From positions 127,758 through 191,757 of the forward strand of contig MEHQ01000077.1 of the NCBI GenBank assembly GCA_008828725.1: a DNA stretch of 64,000 nucleotides, given 5' to 3'. Of this stretch, positions 36,301 to 43,679 are shown one piece after another. Under the pieces are notes generated by a model, which saw nothing but the letters and a program-made list of their open reading frames with translations, had not been told where the DNA came from and did not search any database. Both the position numbers and the translations under genes were made by a program. The DNA is from Saccharina japonica. Taxonomy: Eukaryota; Sar; Phaeophyceae; Laminariales; Laminariaceae. Positions within the stretch are counted from its first letter, which is position 1. Each line of letters starts with the position of its first letter.

Positions 36301-36644
36301 TGTCGGTAAGTGGTCGAGTGGAGGCCAGACGGTCGACCCGTCCCGATGACCACAACGGTGCTGGCAGTTGGCGAGCCAGCGGTGTTGGAAGCACTGAGAG
36401 GAACGATGCCGTGGGCATCAGAACTACCCTGGCGGCGTATGCGGAGAGTCGGCCTGCCACGGGCCACGGTGGTGGAGCAAGGGTGCGAACCGCTTGGTCG
36501 CAGCAGCTCTCGGGAAGGGGCGCAATCAAAACAGGCCCTTTCGCCACAGCAGCAGCACCTGTACCCACCGCAGCCGGAAATATGAGGAAGACAGGCAGTA
36601 GAAGAGCGGCGTGGGGGGCTGGCAAGGGAAGCATGTGGAGCTAG
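3440..36644 (+). CDS. BAH-ELM2-SANT chromatin protein, 14 exons (whole gene)
   Basis: Proposed exons: 3440-3694, 11273-12619, 12719-12847, 13011-13307, 13675-13803, 31523-31672, 32235-32303, 32502-33119, 33929-34127, 34364-34767, 35087-35152, 35547-35604, 35650-35782, 36023-36644. They total 4,476 nt (1,491 residues plus stop) and every junction keeps phase. Seen: BAH signatures YQVNVNDVVEV, HPVLVQ/VLSLWED and DEVLLTKREKDLEVRSIV (residues about 50-170); ELM2 start GKDYQTDIP (about 507); SANT WTLTQ/VRTLEKAL (715-727) and KTPAQ/VLSFYYRYLATA (765-781). Family knowledge: BAH binds nucleosomes or modified histone tails, and ELM2-SANT recruits and activates class I histone deacetylases in MTA/RERE-type corepressors, so a nuclear repressive role is inferred. 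The start is uncertain: ATG 3440 is in frame, but the frame stays open upstream to a possible acceptor at 3407, so earlier exons may exist. The stop at 36642 assumes no splicing at a good GTAAGT at 36306. Confidence 0.72.
3835..4379 (+). mobile_element. LINE 3' end, second subfamily, copy a
   Basis: Shares long stretches with 41140-41655 (gacgggaacttgtt, tctaggggcgcttctgtctcc, tctcgtacccggtacgtt). It ends aggtttaatgtgaag followed by ACA repeats at 4346-4379. Confidence 0.75.
4548..4935 (+). repeat. LINE 3' fragment
   Basis: From gtgagggggttcgtaggg through the T-rich part and ctggattgctagcagggt to the tail gtttaatgtgaagaac with an AC repeat. Confidence 0.8.
4960..5165 (+). repeat. SINE body fragment
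   Basis: gcgagtcgacaagggaagaa and gtgaccccggatctgag of the SINE body, with a short interruption near 5090. Confidence 0.55.
5940..6160 (-). repeat. SINE without head
   Basis: Antisense body from ccattcattatcttcgc to gcgctctcgacag. Confidence 0.65.
10165..11080 (-). pseudogene. Degenerate coding-like patch inside intron 1
   Basis: Read on the - strand this patch holds several protein-like stretches: VEMQDGVVKPPLRSAGEDEY near 11060, VFNVLNAYDQHMFLDESQ near 10960 after an in-frame stop, VYDEGFSGGPSSNPHDS after a good acceptor (cttacag, about 10855), YVPGTNQTGGYDMNVVRHAK before GTAAGT at about 10382, and LRSETTQPKQPLKLE at 10240-10275. I cannot link them into one intact frame or name a family. 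The last part has a relative at 26.0-26.2 kb. It may be a dead gene or an old transposon coding region. Confidence 0.3.
11273..12619 (+). CDS. Exon 2: C-terminal half of BAH, disordered linker, start of ELM2
   Basis: The acceptor is gtacag at 11267-11272 behind a T-rich tract. The first about 85 residues finish BAH: VLSLWEDTFTGVFKFRARW, LVQSSDLP, then after a 20-30 residue hydrophilic insert DEVLLTKREKDLEVRSIV. About 330 residues follow that are rich in Ser, Arg, Lys, Pro and acidic runs with no fold I recognise; several R/K clusters (RRRRV, KRKRS) could be nuclear localisation signals. The last 35 residues contain GKDYQTDIPDLLTADERKRP, a clear ELM2 opening. The donor is CTG|GTGGGT at 12620, phase 0. 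Confidence 0.75.
12719..12847 (+). CDS. Exon 3: ELM2 middle part
   Basis: 43 codons in phase 0 between aaccag|GGT and GAC|GTATGA. They encode GICRVWYPHDPKPLNLAWER and a Gln/Arg-rich helix-like stretch. ELM2 domains carry an 'lvWdP' motif after the YQadIP motif, and VWYP fits that position. Confidence 0.65.
13011..13307 (+). CDS. Exon 4: ELM2 region with long insert
   Basis: 99 codons in phase 0 between cggtag|GTG and GTGCAG|GTGAGG. SMLTNYLQAAKGV resembles the ELM2 helix after the WxP motif; the rest is hydrophilic. Near the 3' end a second frame also reads plausibly (RNRPKQIFHDLPSNEC), so an additional short intron inside this exon is possible. Confidence 0.5.
13675..13803 (+). CDS. Exon 5: ELM2 end and first residues of SANT
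   Basis: 43 codons in phase 0 between aacag|AGT and ACACAG|GTGCGG. QALSALVKARCGLNNFGPAL matches the ELM2 helical repeat (two Al..L helices), and the exon ends in EPWTLTQ, the first SANT helix with its conserved Trp. The rest of the SANT domain is 17.7 kb downstream. Confidence 0.7.
15560..16112 (-). mobile_element. Old LINE C-terminal domain fragment
   Basis: Antisense match to 61150-61620 (for example tcaactccaaacgccaacgg and gtttcgatgctct). Many changes; an old copy. LINE-derived 3' sequence may continue left to about 15040. Confidence 0.65.
16645..16935 (-). repeat. Diverged SINE
   Basis: Antisense tail and body (taactcagatccagggtca, cgcgagaagatt) with a worn head near 16900-16930. Confidence 0.6.
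16965..17830 (+). repeat. CCCGCGG/CCCACGGG-rich tract around the telomere array
   Basis: Flanks the array on both sides with self-complementary words (ccccgcgggg, cccacggga, cccgcgcggga). A 42-45 base unit (cgggcgaatcccgcgcggga) is repeated twice at 17563-17640. All six frames are open by composition, so long ORFs here are not genes. Confidence 0.8.
17095..17480 (+). repeat. Higher-order interstitial telomere array
   Basis: About six blocks, each with 2-4 GGTTAG units ending TTAGAATCGC or TTAGAAGCGC followed by ATGGTGT and 1-4 copies of a ten-base unit (CCCGCGGTGT or CCCGCGGTTT). Blocks restart near 17126, 17200, 17268, 17331, 17388 and 17455. Confidence 0.9.
18060..19153 (+). mobile_element. 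LINE 3' region copy, 5' truncated
   Basis: Contains both homologous 3' modules (18098-18245 and 18733-18900, the second reading VSVVWVAPKGMETEGG), then the T-rich part ending at the C5T5/A5G5 insertion. It lacks the final tail. Confidence 0.8.
19155..19500. mobile_element. Foldback-like insertion with A5G5/C5T5 boxes
   Basis: A perfect 16-base inverted pair: TTACAAAAAGGGGGAC at 19190-19205 and its complement at 19455-19470. About eight A4-5G4-6 or C5T4-6 boxes occur in 340 bases (near 19163, 19193, 19355, 19376, 19407, 19438, 19456, 19489). It interrupts a LINE 3' region. It looks like a foldback or MITE-type element of unknown family. Confidence 0.5.
19728..20650 (-). mobile_element. LINE 3' region copy
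   Basis: Inverted relative to the copy at 18.06-19.15 kb. On the - strand it runs from agggggggcacgacag near 20600 to the tail ggtttaatgtgaagaacac and AC repeats at 19728. Confidence 0.85.
20990..21356 (+). mobile_element. Diverged LINE 3' module
   Basis: The 3' module with ISRTRHTSVVWVAPKGMARG, ending where the tail-sharing retroposon starts. Confidence 0.65.
21357..22280 (-). mobile_element. Tail-sharing retroposon, copy 1, with an open frame of unknown function
   Basis: The 3' end (- strand) is GTTTAATGTGAAGATAAC followed by (AAC)n at 21357-21386. An uninterrupted - strand frame from 22344 to 21682 encodes FSPEFRCWVCVDDVTGFVER, AFIVCLIVEDPFNVERFLIS and VDVYNAVPNTDVQDRFGQLS. I do not recognise a family. 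It could be a coding fragment captured by the retroposon or a non-coding body with a chance frame. Confidence 0.6.
22858..23102 (+). repeat. LINE 3' tail fragment
   Basis: Starts in the T-rich run before ctcttgcatggacctggat and ends in gtttaatgtgaagaacacac. Confidence 0.8.
23350..23656 (+). repeat. tRNA-headed SINE
   Basis: Head gcctcggtggtcgagcag with box-B-like ggagttcgaggctcc, body, and tail aatgggatggaaaaaa. Confidence 0.7.
24700..25275 (+). mobile_element. LINE 3' end interrupted by a 214-base insertion
   Basis: gtcacatccgctctgggagaa to cattgcattgtctg, then an insertion at 24931-25144, then tgtgaccacataactggta to the tail gtctaatgtgaagaacacac at 25255-25275. Confidence 0.75.
24931..25144 (+). 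mobile_element. Short non-autonomous DNA transposon (hAT-like?)
   Basis: Flanked by GTATATC at 24924-24930 and 25145-25151. Begins CAGGGGCGTCCAG and ends CCACCCTCG, an imperfect terminal inverted repeat. CAGGGG ends and a 7-8 base duplication are typical of hAT elements; the imperfect ends keep this tentative. Confidence 0.5.
25757..25781 (-). repeat. Short interstitial telomere tract
   Basis: ctctaaccccaaccctaacc: CCCTAA units in the opposite orientation to the 17-kb array. Confidence 0.8.
26005..26260 (+). pseudogene. Second copy of the LRSExTQPKxxLKxE sequence
   Basis: The stretch from AVIPEVDGRPHAP to LRSESTQPKESLKIE matches the - strand piece at 10.24-10.40 kb (AVIPVVERTHARHP, LRSETTQPKQPLKLE) at both DNA and peptide level over roughly 200 bases. 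The upstream part has a stop in the matching frame, so this copy is probably dead. The family is unknown. Confidence 0.35.
26650..27367 (+). repeat. Tandem duplication, two units of about 357-361 bases
   Basis: Unit 1 is 26650-27006, unit 2 27007-27367; both run from aaatagg..cccaa to catcatgtgat with scattered differences. No gene recognised in either strand. Confidence 0.85.
27958..28268 (+). repeat. tRNA-headed SINE
   Basis: Head ggtcgccccggtgggctagc and cgagttcgacccc, body with gtgaccccggatctgagtta, tail gggatggaaaaaaa. Confidence 0.75.
29475..29850 (+). repeat. Diverged tandem pair with CCCGGGTA words
   Basis: gcaaggttt...gcgtatatac...gtacgcccgtggcacc at 29480-29593 recurs at 29715-29818 as gcaaggttg...gcgtacatac...gtgcgcccgtggcaca. 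Confidence 0.6.
30250..30450 (+). repeat. Dispersed foldback repeat
   Basis: aactggcctagctc at 30252 pairs with ggggcttggccggtt at 30339. Related sequence (aagaaccgcc...gagcttggcc) occurs near 16475-16565 (+), 26510-26590 (-), 27815-27875 (-) and 28785-28880 (+). Probably a MITE-type family. Confidence 0.5.
30612..30653 (+). repeat. Short interstitial telomere tract
   Basis: Degenerate GGGGCGGGGTCGGGG followed by four GGTTAG units. Confidence 0.85.
31523..31672 (+). CDS. Exon 6: SANT core
   Basis: 50 codons in phase 0. The exon begins GTG AGA, encoding VRTLEKALVNAYDPRRG and, after a basic stretch, LDREDFIDLATVSKEVPGKT. W-T-x-x-Q from exon 5 plus V-x-T-L-E-K-A-L aligns position for position with the SANT/Myb helix 1 pattern W-T-x-x-E-x-x-x-F-x-x-A-L. 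The GKTPAQ end is the usual run-in to the third SANT helix. Donor CAG|GTATAA at 31673. Confidence 0.75.
32235..32303 (+). CDS. Exon 7: SANT recognition helix
   Basis: 23 codons, cgcag|GTG to GAG|GTGAGT. It encodes VLSFYYRYLATAKPLTDVV. The V-x-F-Y-Y motif is the hallmark third helix of ELM2-associated SANT domains. Confidence 0.78.
32502..33119 (+). CDS. Exon 8: disordered tail segment
   Basis: 206 codons in phase 0 between cccacag|GCA and TTGGAG|GTGAGC. It is rich in Ser, Thr, Ala, Asn and Pro with scattered Lys/Arg, has a short GGGGG run and ends TLPPLPPDAEILE. No domain is recognised; it resembles the low-complexity tails common in chromatin scaffolds. Confidence 0.65.
33929..34127 (+). 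CDS. Exon 9: acidic start and helical segment
   Basis: Acceptor cgatag|GTA. It encodes VDDSDDADGIDEAQRSAL and ends in the helix-like VERACLAWQMRLQAAPVV. The exon ends one base into a codon at GTAG|GTGGGT (34128); this is the phase needed by exon 10. Confidence 0.55.
34364..34767 (+). CDS. Exon 10: basic/proline-rich segment with terminal helix
   Basis: Acceptor cctgcag|CA. Only the phase left by exon 9 keeps this exon open through to AAG|GTATGA. It is low complexity (Arg, Gly, Ser, Pro) until the end, where CWRLLERAQDYMDK continues as a helix into exon 11. Confidence 0.55.
35087..35152 (+). CDS. Exon 11: short helical exon
   Basis: 22 codons in phase 0 between cctgcag|GAT and GACCAG|GTGAAT. 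DQLEYMRGLVIAHVRKPMPR continues the helix begun at the end of exon 10 (RAQDYMDK). Confidence 0.6.
35547..35604 (+). CDS. Exon 12: short exon
   Basis: cgtcag|CTG to CCTC|GTAAGT, encoding LRLKAVDPMTQRTFLDASP and ending after the first base of a codon. The strong donor GTAAGT supports the 3' edge. Confidence 0.5.
35650..35782 (+). CDS. Exon 13: coiled-coil-like segment
   Basis: I place the acceptor at atatag (35649), not the later cacag, because only this one matches the phase of exon 12 and keeps the frame open. It encodes basic RSRPTRTQRDRQQLLERAEG followed by CLHEQDKIFTAFVK. The exon ends in phase 2 at AA|GTGAGG. Confidence 0.45.
36023..36644 (+). CDS. Exon 14: proline/serine-rich C terminus
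   Basis: Acceptor gggttttcag|G; the first base completes Lys, then MFDCIDQPPEVPLHPTKKAL and a long Pro/Ser/Arg-rich tail. If unspliced, the frame runs to TAG at 36642. A good donor (TCG|GTAAGT, 36306) lies inside; a second frame downstream, ending SPQQQHLYPPQPEI, could be an alternative terminal exon. A 337-codon open frame on the opposite strand here is a shadow of GC-rich coding sequence. Confidence 0.5.
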
Positions 36645-38689
36645 GATGTGCAGCAATTCCATTCGTTTTATGAGTCGATATTCGAGGGTCAAATACACAC
36701 TGTGTAATGTGGTGATGTTTCCCTTTGAATATCCATATACTGTGAAGGCAGTACCTTGGGTTCATGCGCCTGAACCAGCGCTGCCAGGATATGAACATGC
36801 CGAACTGTGCATTTAAATTTTCCATCCGATATTTATTTGACGGTTGACCCAGTGTTGGTTTCGTCGAAAGACACATAATGAGTGTAGGCGAGTTTTGCGT
36901 TTCTTGCTCCATGTCAACGGCGAGAAATGAGCAACAAGTGGCCGCGACAAAAACGAGTCAAATCTGAAAGTATCCGCGACGCCATTTATTATGAGCACGG
37001 TCAACTGAGATCAATCTACACCGTCAGTACTACTACTGGTTACGTTATTTGCTTGCGGTGAACAGCTGCGTTGTATAATAGTAGAGCTGTCGCTAGAAAC
37101 TCGCACAGCCGGGTACGCAATATTTGTAGCTGTCGTCAACTTGTGTGCGTTGGTGGACGGTGGATGTCAGTGGACAACTTATCAGGAGTGCTTGTTACGT
37201 CGGTGTCGTCAAAACTGTTTCCCGGAAATGCAGTATGGTATCATACCAGTACGTGGCGAGAGTGACGACCACCACAACCACCACGACCAGGCCTCGCGTC
37301 TAGCTCCGCTGCTCGTCGGAACTCTCTCCCTTTCCCTCTACCTTCCTTATTCGTTAATACAGGCGGTAACACGCATATGTGGCCCTTGTACCATTCATGT
37401 AGTAGTACCGATACTTCCGAAATAAGTTGTAAACAACAGTGAGTGTTCGCATTGATGCTAGTGCCACCACATTCAAAATGAGAGGCGTGGTGATCTTTGC
37501 CGTCTACAGTAGTAGTACCGTACACGCCGGTGTCTACCACACCCTCGGTGAAAACGTTGGGGTATGAAAAACCCACCCCCCGGTGAGATAAACTCCGTGG
37601 ATGTGATAATACAGAGCACGCCAGTGATGCAGGGGGGTGCTTGTTTTGGGATTTGATATAGAGTATCCCCAGGGTGGTATATTCTGGCGGTGTACGTACT
37701 ATGATGTTTTTTTGCAAGAGCATTAAGTGGTGGTTGCAAAATACTTTTTTGTGGTCGCACTCAAATCAGGTAAGGGGGGTGGTACAAAGGGTGTGATAGC
37801 AGTGAGTGGTTAGATATATATTGATATCCTCCAGGAAGGCTGATAATCATGAGCCGTGGAGGTATTACTGCCACCCTTCAGGGAGCCGACAAGGAAGGGG
37901 TGGGTCAATAGTGAGTGGTGTGAGGATTTACTGCTATACTCCAGGCAAGCGGCAAGCGTGTGATAATGTGTGCCTTGTCATAGCCCCCTCAAAACGGTGC
38001 CAATATTTCACACGATGATAACCAGAACGCAATTATGCATTTCCGGTATGTTTCTACTCGTGTAAGTCCCTGGCGGCAGAGGTGACCATGTAATGGAATG
38101 GTTATCTCCGCCCAAGTGACGGATCGCCCAAACTCTAGATACAGCAGGTCGTCCGAACGGATTAAAAACGGTATGAGGAGTGTATTTGGACGTTCATTAG
38201 TAGATGAGGTTGCAGTATGCATACGTAGTCGGGAATAGGGTTGTAGGATCACCACCAGCAGAAGTGGGACTGAACGACAGCACGAAGCAGAACACACCTA
38301 TAATATGCCGTGGGACCTATGCACGTCATGCTATCACAATAGCCATGCTAGCCGGGTGTCGCATGGTGCACATTTCATCCGACAGCAGCCCGGACTGCTT
38401 GGTGCTGTCGATGCTGTATTTGACACGTCTATCCACCTTACAAGTTTACAAGGGGTTCAGAGAGGAGGGTCGAAAAAAAGAGAGAATGCTAGTTAAAAGC
38501 GAATCTGAAGGCTCGAACCGTTCCTGTGTACAGCAGTCGGGATACTCGCCGCAATCTGTATGGAGAACCGCATGCCAACACCATGGAAAGTCCCCCTGAC
38601 CACTCAGTTGATCCCTTTAAAACTATTTCTAAAGCTTTCCCCAATGGGTATTCGATAAGTGTGTGTGTCCGCTTGCACTCAGAAATCGC
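36645..38689. other. Intergenic stretch after the BAH-ELM2-SANT gene
   Basis: Nothing coding seen. A patch at 37085-37145 resembles 30400-30460 (gcacagc..g.acgcaatatttgtagctg), and there is a weak tandem patch at 37.8-38.0 kb. Confidence 0.4.
37795..37980 (+). repeat. Degenerate short tandem repeats
   Basis: About three units of 47-62 bases starting gagtggt/gagccgtgg and containing tact/tatcctccagg-like words. Confidence 0.4.
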
Positions 38690-39860
38690 GACCCTGCGAT
38701 TGTATTTCCACAAACGATACTCGACGAAAACCGCTGACGCCACCGCCGAGACGTTGGGCATCGCTCACCATGATACCCCCCCTCGCCGAGTTTCAGTTCG
38801 TTTGGCCCCGCCTGTGTGATGTTGTCCTGGTTATCTCTAGCCTCGTCGGGCTACCCTTCCGGGTCTCTTGTGGACTTCGCTCGGTGCCTCGCAGTTAGGA
38901 GGGGACTTGTATCGTGCTGACAGTACCTCACCGAGAAGAGCGTCGATAGTGATGGAAATACGCTCGTTGAAGCTGCACGACCGACTGCTGCGCACTCGCG
39001 CCCTCGTTATCCAGCCTTTTCCCCTCGGCTCCTTTCGGGTGACGGACCGTCCCTGCCTCGCTCTCTCTGTGGCTCCCTTCTTCTCCCGTCGTCCCTCTCT
39101 TCCTCTTCCAGCGTCTTACCTCTCCGCAGCTCAGCTCTCACCTTCTTCCGAATGAGTCAGCAGCTGCTGCTGGTATGGTGTTTTAAGCGAGCCCTTCGGG
39201 CAAACGAGTTTAGAGCACTGCGGAAACAAATCCGTTTTGTTTCAGTTGCAATATTATTTCTGCTATAAATGTCGACCTTGCATGACTCCCTACCGAAAAC
39301 GACCGTCCCCCAGTTCCTATGCTCAGACCTACTTACTCTCCCTATGATCAGCGTTCCACGAAGAATACCCCATAAGAAACGCTGAGGCCACCACCGAGAC
39401 GTTTCGCCATCGCTCATCGTGTTACCCACCCTCGTCAAGTTTCAGCTCGTTTGGCGCCGGCTGTGTGATGTTGTGCTGTTCCCCGTCTGCCTCATCGATG
39501 GCAAGCTTTCACCGCTGCCTGTGGCTACATACTGACCGTATATAAAAGGTAGATTTAAAAGTCTTTGTGACTATCTCAATGCCTCTTATATTTACGACCA
39601 TGCAGATGGTATCGTTTTAGAGTCTACATTAAATCGGACATGTCTTGATGCTCCAACTGGAGGAGCGTCGGTGGTCGAGGACTATGACGAGCTGCTGGGC
39701 ACGAGCCCCCTTGTTATCCACCCTACCCCCTTCGGCTTCTTCCAGTCTGCGGTCCCCCTCGCCTCGTTTTTCGGCTTTCCGGTCGTCCCAGCCTCCCTCT
39801 CTCCGCCTCTCCGCACCTCGCTTCCTCTTTCCTCCCATCCCTCCCTGGCCTCGCGATCTG
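38690..39860 (+). repeat. Diverged tandem duplication, offset about 650-700 bases
   Basis: 38715-38850 resembles 39370-39500 (gccgagacgtt, gagtttcagttcgtttggc, tgtgtgatgttgt), and 38980-39110 resembles 39680-39830 (cccttgttatccaccct-like, then CT-rich). No coding feature recognised. Confidence 0.6.
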
Positions 39861-40257
39861 ACTTTATTTCCGACATATCTCGTATTTTTTTCTGTATATT
39901 GACTACAATGTACAGCAATAGAGCAGTATCAAGTAATGTGCAAGCCTTGCGACTAAAAATAGAATGTCAGTAGTGTTTCGTCCACGGACTCGTTTTCCGA
40001 AGTTTGAACCGGCACCTCTTCGACAATCACGACCTTGTCAACCCTTCCCTCCCCAAGTTACAGCAGCAGTAAAGAACACTACTGATGTTTTCCTTTTTTT
40101 TAGCATATCATCCAGAATCTCGATATGTCAACCGTTCTCTCCCGAATTGAATGTCGCTCAATATCTTCATTATAATAAATGGCTTTCTGTACTATCAATA
40201 GTGAATATGCTGAAACATAATTTGTACTGTATATGTTTTCTCTTTTATTTGTGTCCG

Positions 40258-40610
40258 CGGTCGCCCCGATGGTCTAGAGGTAACCTCGAACGCTTCTGAA
40301 CGTTGATGTCTGGAGTTCGAATCTCACGTGGGTCGGACTTTTGAGTTTATTTGCAAAAATAAATAAAAAACGGAATCAACTGCTGAGAGCGCCAATTAAT
40401 AGTAGCGTGGGTAGGCACAATTCGATGCGAGTCGACGAGGGAAGGAAAGGCTGAAGTCTTCTCGCGATAAAAATGCAAGGCAAGAACCGTAGTGGGGGAG
40501 GAGGGAGAGGAGCCTACTTTGTGACCCCGGATCTGAGTTACGACCAGGGAGGAGAGAGAAAGGAAGGGCGAAGATAATAAATGGGATGGACAAAAAAAAA
40601 AAAAAAAAAA
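40258..40610 (+). repeat. tRNA-headed SINE, best copy
   Basis: Head ggtcgccccgatggtctaga and ggagttcgaatctc fit pol III A and B boxes; the body is complete and the tail is gggatggacaaa followed by a long A run. Its clean poly-A suggests it is among the youngest. Confidence 0.8.
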
Positions 40611-40734
40611 TCCCATCGACGCATACATGCAGTAGTATATATGATGTAAGATCTCTCCAACAAGAAACACCATATATCAGCAAACCAGCTTGAACATTAT
40701 TTTCGTTCTATTTTTCATAAATAATCGCATATCA

Positions 40735-40800
40735 GCACGGACACTGGGTGTGCCGGATGTCGACGGGAAGAAATGAAGGTTTAACGTTTAGAACGCACAC
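40735..40800 (+). repeat. LINE tail stub
   Basis: Has cacggacactgggtgtgc, gtcgacggg and ggtttaacgtttagaac with AC-like repeats; only the last about 65 bases of the tail. Another worn stub is at 41840-41910. Confidence 0.6.
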
Positions 40801-40844
40801 ATATTGTATACACGTGTTTTTATTTACATTTATACATTGACGTT

Positions 40845-41655
40845 GTTAGGGCCGAGGGCGGATAAGAGGAGTGGGAAGCGGTATCGGGGGGTCGTTGGGG
40901 CGGCGGATAACTTCATGGCAAGGTGGCACAGGGGAGAAGCGGAGAGGAGCTGGCTACGGCATGCAGCTGAGGACGCCAAGAGATGCGACAGGGGGGGGGG
41001 GGGGGGCGCCGGACTGTTTATGGATCCAGCTGGGGGCCAAGAAAAAAAAAGGGGGGAGGGGGGGAGGGGGGGGGCAGAGGTAGTACCGGCTCTTGACACC
41101 GTCGTTGTTGATGAGAGTAGGAAGCACACGGCAGAAGGTGTGGCATGGTCCCGGTATCGGTTTCGTAGCAGACGGGAACTTGTTACTAACATCGCCTTGA
41201 TTGAGAACGATTATTCTTTTTTCTATTGTGTCTTCTTTCGTGCTTTTTGCCTTGTGTCTCTCTTAGTTTCCTTCACCCCCCGCTGTCCTATGCCGATGTC
41301 TTCCTTCTCCGTGTTGCTTCGCCCGTGCATCAGTTATATGTTACTCTTGGGCGCGTATGCTTTTCTTCTAGGGGCGCTTCTGTCTCCTTGCGTAATTTGT
41401 ATTCTGTTTTATGTCATAATTATTTTATTGTCTTTTTGTTCGTATTGTTTGGTTTGGCTCCTGTCGTTGTGTTCTCGTACCCGGTACGTTGGCATCTCAC
41501 TTGCTTTACCCATGAATCTGCCTTTATTTTGATTCGGTTCTGTCTCACAGGCTGTGACCACAGGCTTTGTATATCTCTAGGATTAGGAACCAGGACCCAG
41601 ACACTGCGTACTGTGTGTGGGTATACTGATGTCGTGGGGTAGAAAGAAGACAACA
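40845..41655 (+). mobile_element. LINE 3' end, second subfamily, copy b
   Basis: Starts with a LINE C-terminal reading (SGKRYRGVVGAADNFMARWH), which matches GKWYRGVLEAAEQFMVRWH of the 54.9-kb copy. Long G runs at 40990-41080. It ends near a tail-like gtagaaagaag at 41640. Confidence 0.7.
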
Positions 41656-41909
41656 CACAGATACGTCGTACGCGTACGTATTATTTGTTCTTTCTTTTAT
41701 TTCGTGGTTTTCACAAAGATGCTGCCACATTGAGCAGGAAACTCCACACATCGATATACCCGTTGTGTTGGTGACGTGGTTTCGTAAACGCAGCGTGGTC
41801 CTGCCAGGGCCTGTACGCCTCTGTAGGAAGCATAATCGGCATGGGCACAGCTTGCACTGGATGTCGACGGACGGACGTCGAAAAACGGTATACTAATGTT
41901 AAGAACGCA

Positions 41910-42715
41910 CGGTGTTTATTCTGAACTGCGGTATTGACCATACGTGTCGTTATGCACTCTCTTCCGCTATGCTCGTAGGCTCGTTTGTTCCTCGTGGCTG
42001 ATCCACCCTTTCTTCCCCTATCATACCCCCCTGCCTTCCTTCGACCCTATCTTCTCCGGTGTCCCGGTTCAAGTTGACACCGCCTGTCTGTGTAGTTTGT
42101 TCAATTTTTGTTTTTGGAGATCGTTCCTCCTCCCTCCCCCTGCCCCTCTTTTCCCCCTCCACCAAGGGCATATTTTTGTTTTGGTTAAAGCACTGCTACT
42201 GGGCGATGCTTTTACATTCTTCTTGGTGAGCGCGACCCTACCATCAGTTTGATGTTCTTGCTTACTTTGTATACGTACTTTCTCGGGGTGCTTTTCATAT
42301 ATTTTTATTTTATATATTCATGTTTTGCCTTTCCTCGTGTTCTGTCTTTTTTTTTTATGGCCCGTGGATGTGCCGTCTCCATGTGATGACAACCCTCCGA
42401 CAACCACCACCCCTTACCTCATGGCGTGAAGACCACTCGCGCCTTCTCGGTATTGCACCCTCTGCCCCTCGCACTTTCTGGTGGCGGAACGCTCCCTTCC
42501 TCCGTCCTTTCTCCTGTGTATGTATGTCATTATCAAGACCAAACAGTCCCTATATTTAGGGACATAGTGATCCAGCAGTAAAGCAGTACGACGTCGTAAC
42601 AATATTTTGTGGTTTAATGCTTGCTTGGGTTCTGGAGCAGCAGGCAGTTGTTACTGTGGACTGTGGACTAAGAGCAGCAGGTTCTTCTCTTGCCTCTGTG
42701 TTTTGTTTAGGGCAC
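41910..42715. other. Unassigned stretch
   Basis: CT-rich on the + strand; no gene or repeat recognised between the LINE subfamily copy and the rearranged recombinase element. Confidence 0.4.
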
Positions 42716-43679
42716 TAGCCAAACATAGGTATACATACGCACTTTGAGCCAGTTATAGGTAAACTGCGTAATGTACACCAGAAACGGCTTCCGGGCCCGC
42801 CTGATATTGCGCCTGCGCTCCATTGTACCTACAAATGGCTCAACGTGCGCAGGTACACCTATTATTGGCTACTCAATGTGCGTATCACCTGTGTTTGGCT
42901 TCAACTGTACCTATAAATGGATCAAACGATCACTTTTTGGCAACTGAAATATAGACAGACGGCCACACATTCCCCCACGTTTGCTACGTATGGAATATTA
43001 TTCCGGACCGCGCCAACGGCTGTGTAACTTAGACCCCTCGTAACCGTATAGTATTACTCTGTACACGTATATATCAAAGTTTCTCCTACTATATACTGCA
43101 CTACAGTATGTATAATGTACTTTCAGCATGACGGCATGGAAACACTCGTCATTGTTGTTTCTCCGCATCGTATAGTCCAGGCAGAACAATTCTTCCTAAA
43201 TTTCGACATTCAGATATTGAGTTGTTTTGAGGTGGTCACTTATTTTCACAAGACAAAAAATATAGTGCCGGAAAGCTCTCTTTCAAGCGGATCGAACCAT
43301 CGTATCAGATGTGTTTTTTTCGTCGTTGGGTCGGAGTATTCCGCTTTTCCGACAAACACTGGTTAAGATTTTGAAGGTCGACACGGTGGTCGTCATTTTA
43401 GTTTTACACCGGATTTGAACGTATCTCGTCAAGGGGAAAAAATCTGAGTTGACATTTCTTTTTTTTTTCTATTGTGAAGCGAGATATGGGTGAAAAACCG
43501 TATTTTTCCGGCTCCAGCTGTGGAGATATTAGCGCGAAATTCAAACGATGAATGTAGAAAAACTTCTCGGATTCGGATGAATTGGACCTGGACCCAGGAC
43601 CATGTTTTTTATTTTTTCAAAGAAAACTCTGTGGGCCGAGAAAAGCGGTTGTAAAAAATGGCGCGCTCATTTGTTTTTT

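Noticed and set aside
35685-36698. 337-codon open frame on the - strand
   Set aside because: It overlaps exons 13-14 of the + strand gene, where splice phases and composition support the + strand; a shadow of GC-rich codons.
37141-37760. Overlapping open frames on both strands
   Set aside because: No domain, no consistent splice sites, and amino-acid composition looks random.
40258-40330. tRNA gene
   Set aside because: A and B box words are present, but the arms do not fold into a clean cloverleaf and the sequence continues into a SINE body with an A tail; the same holds for the other SINE heads.
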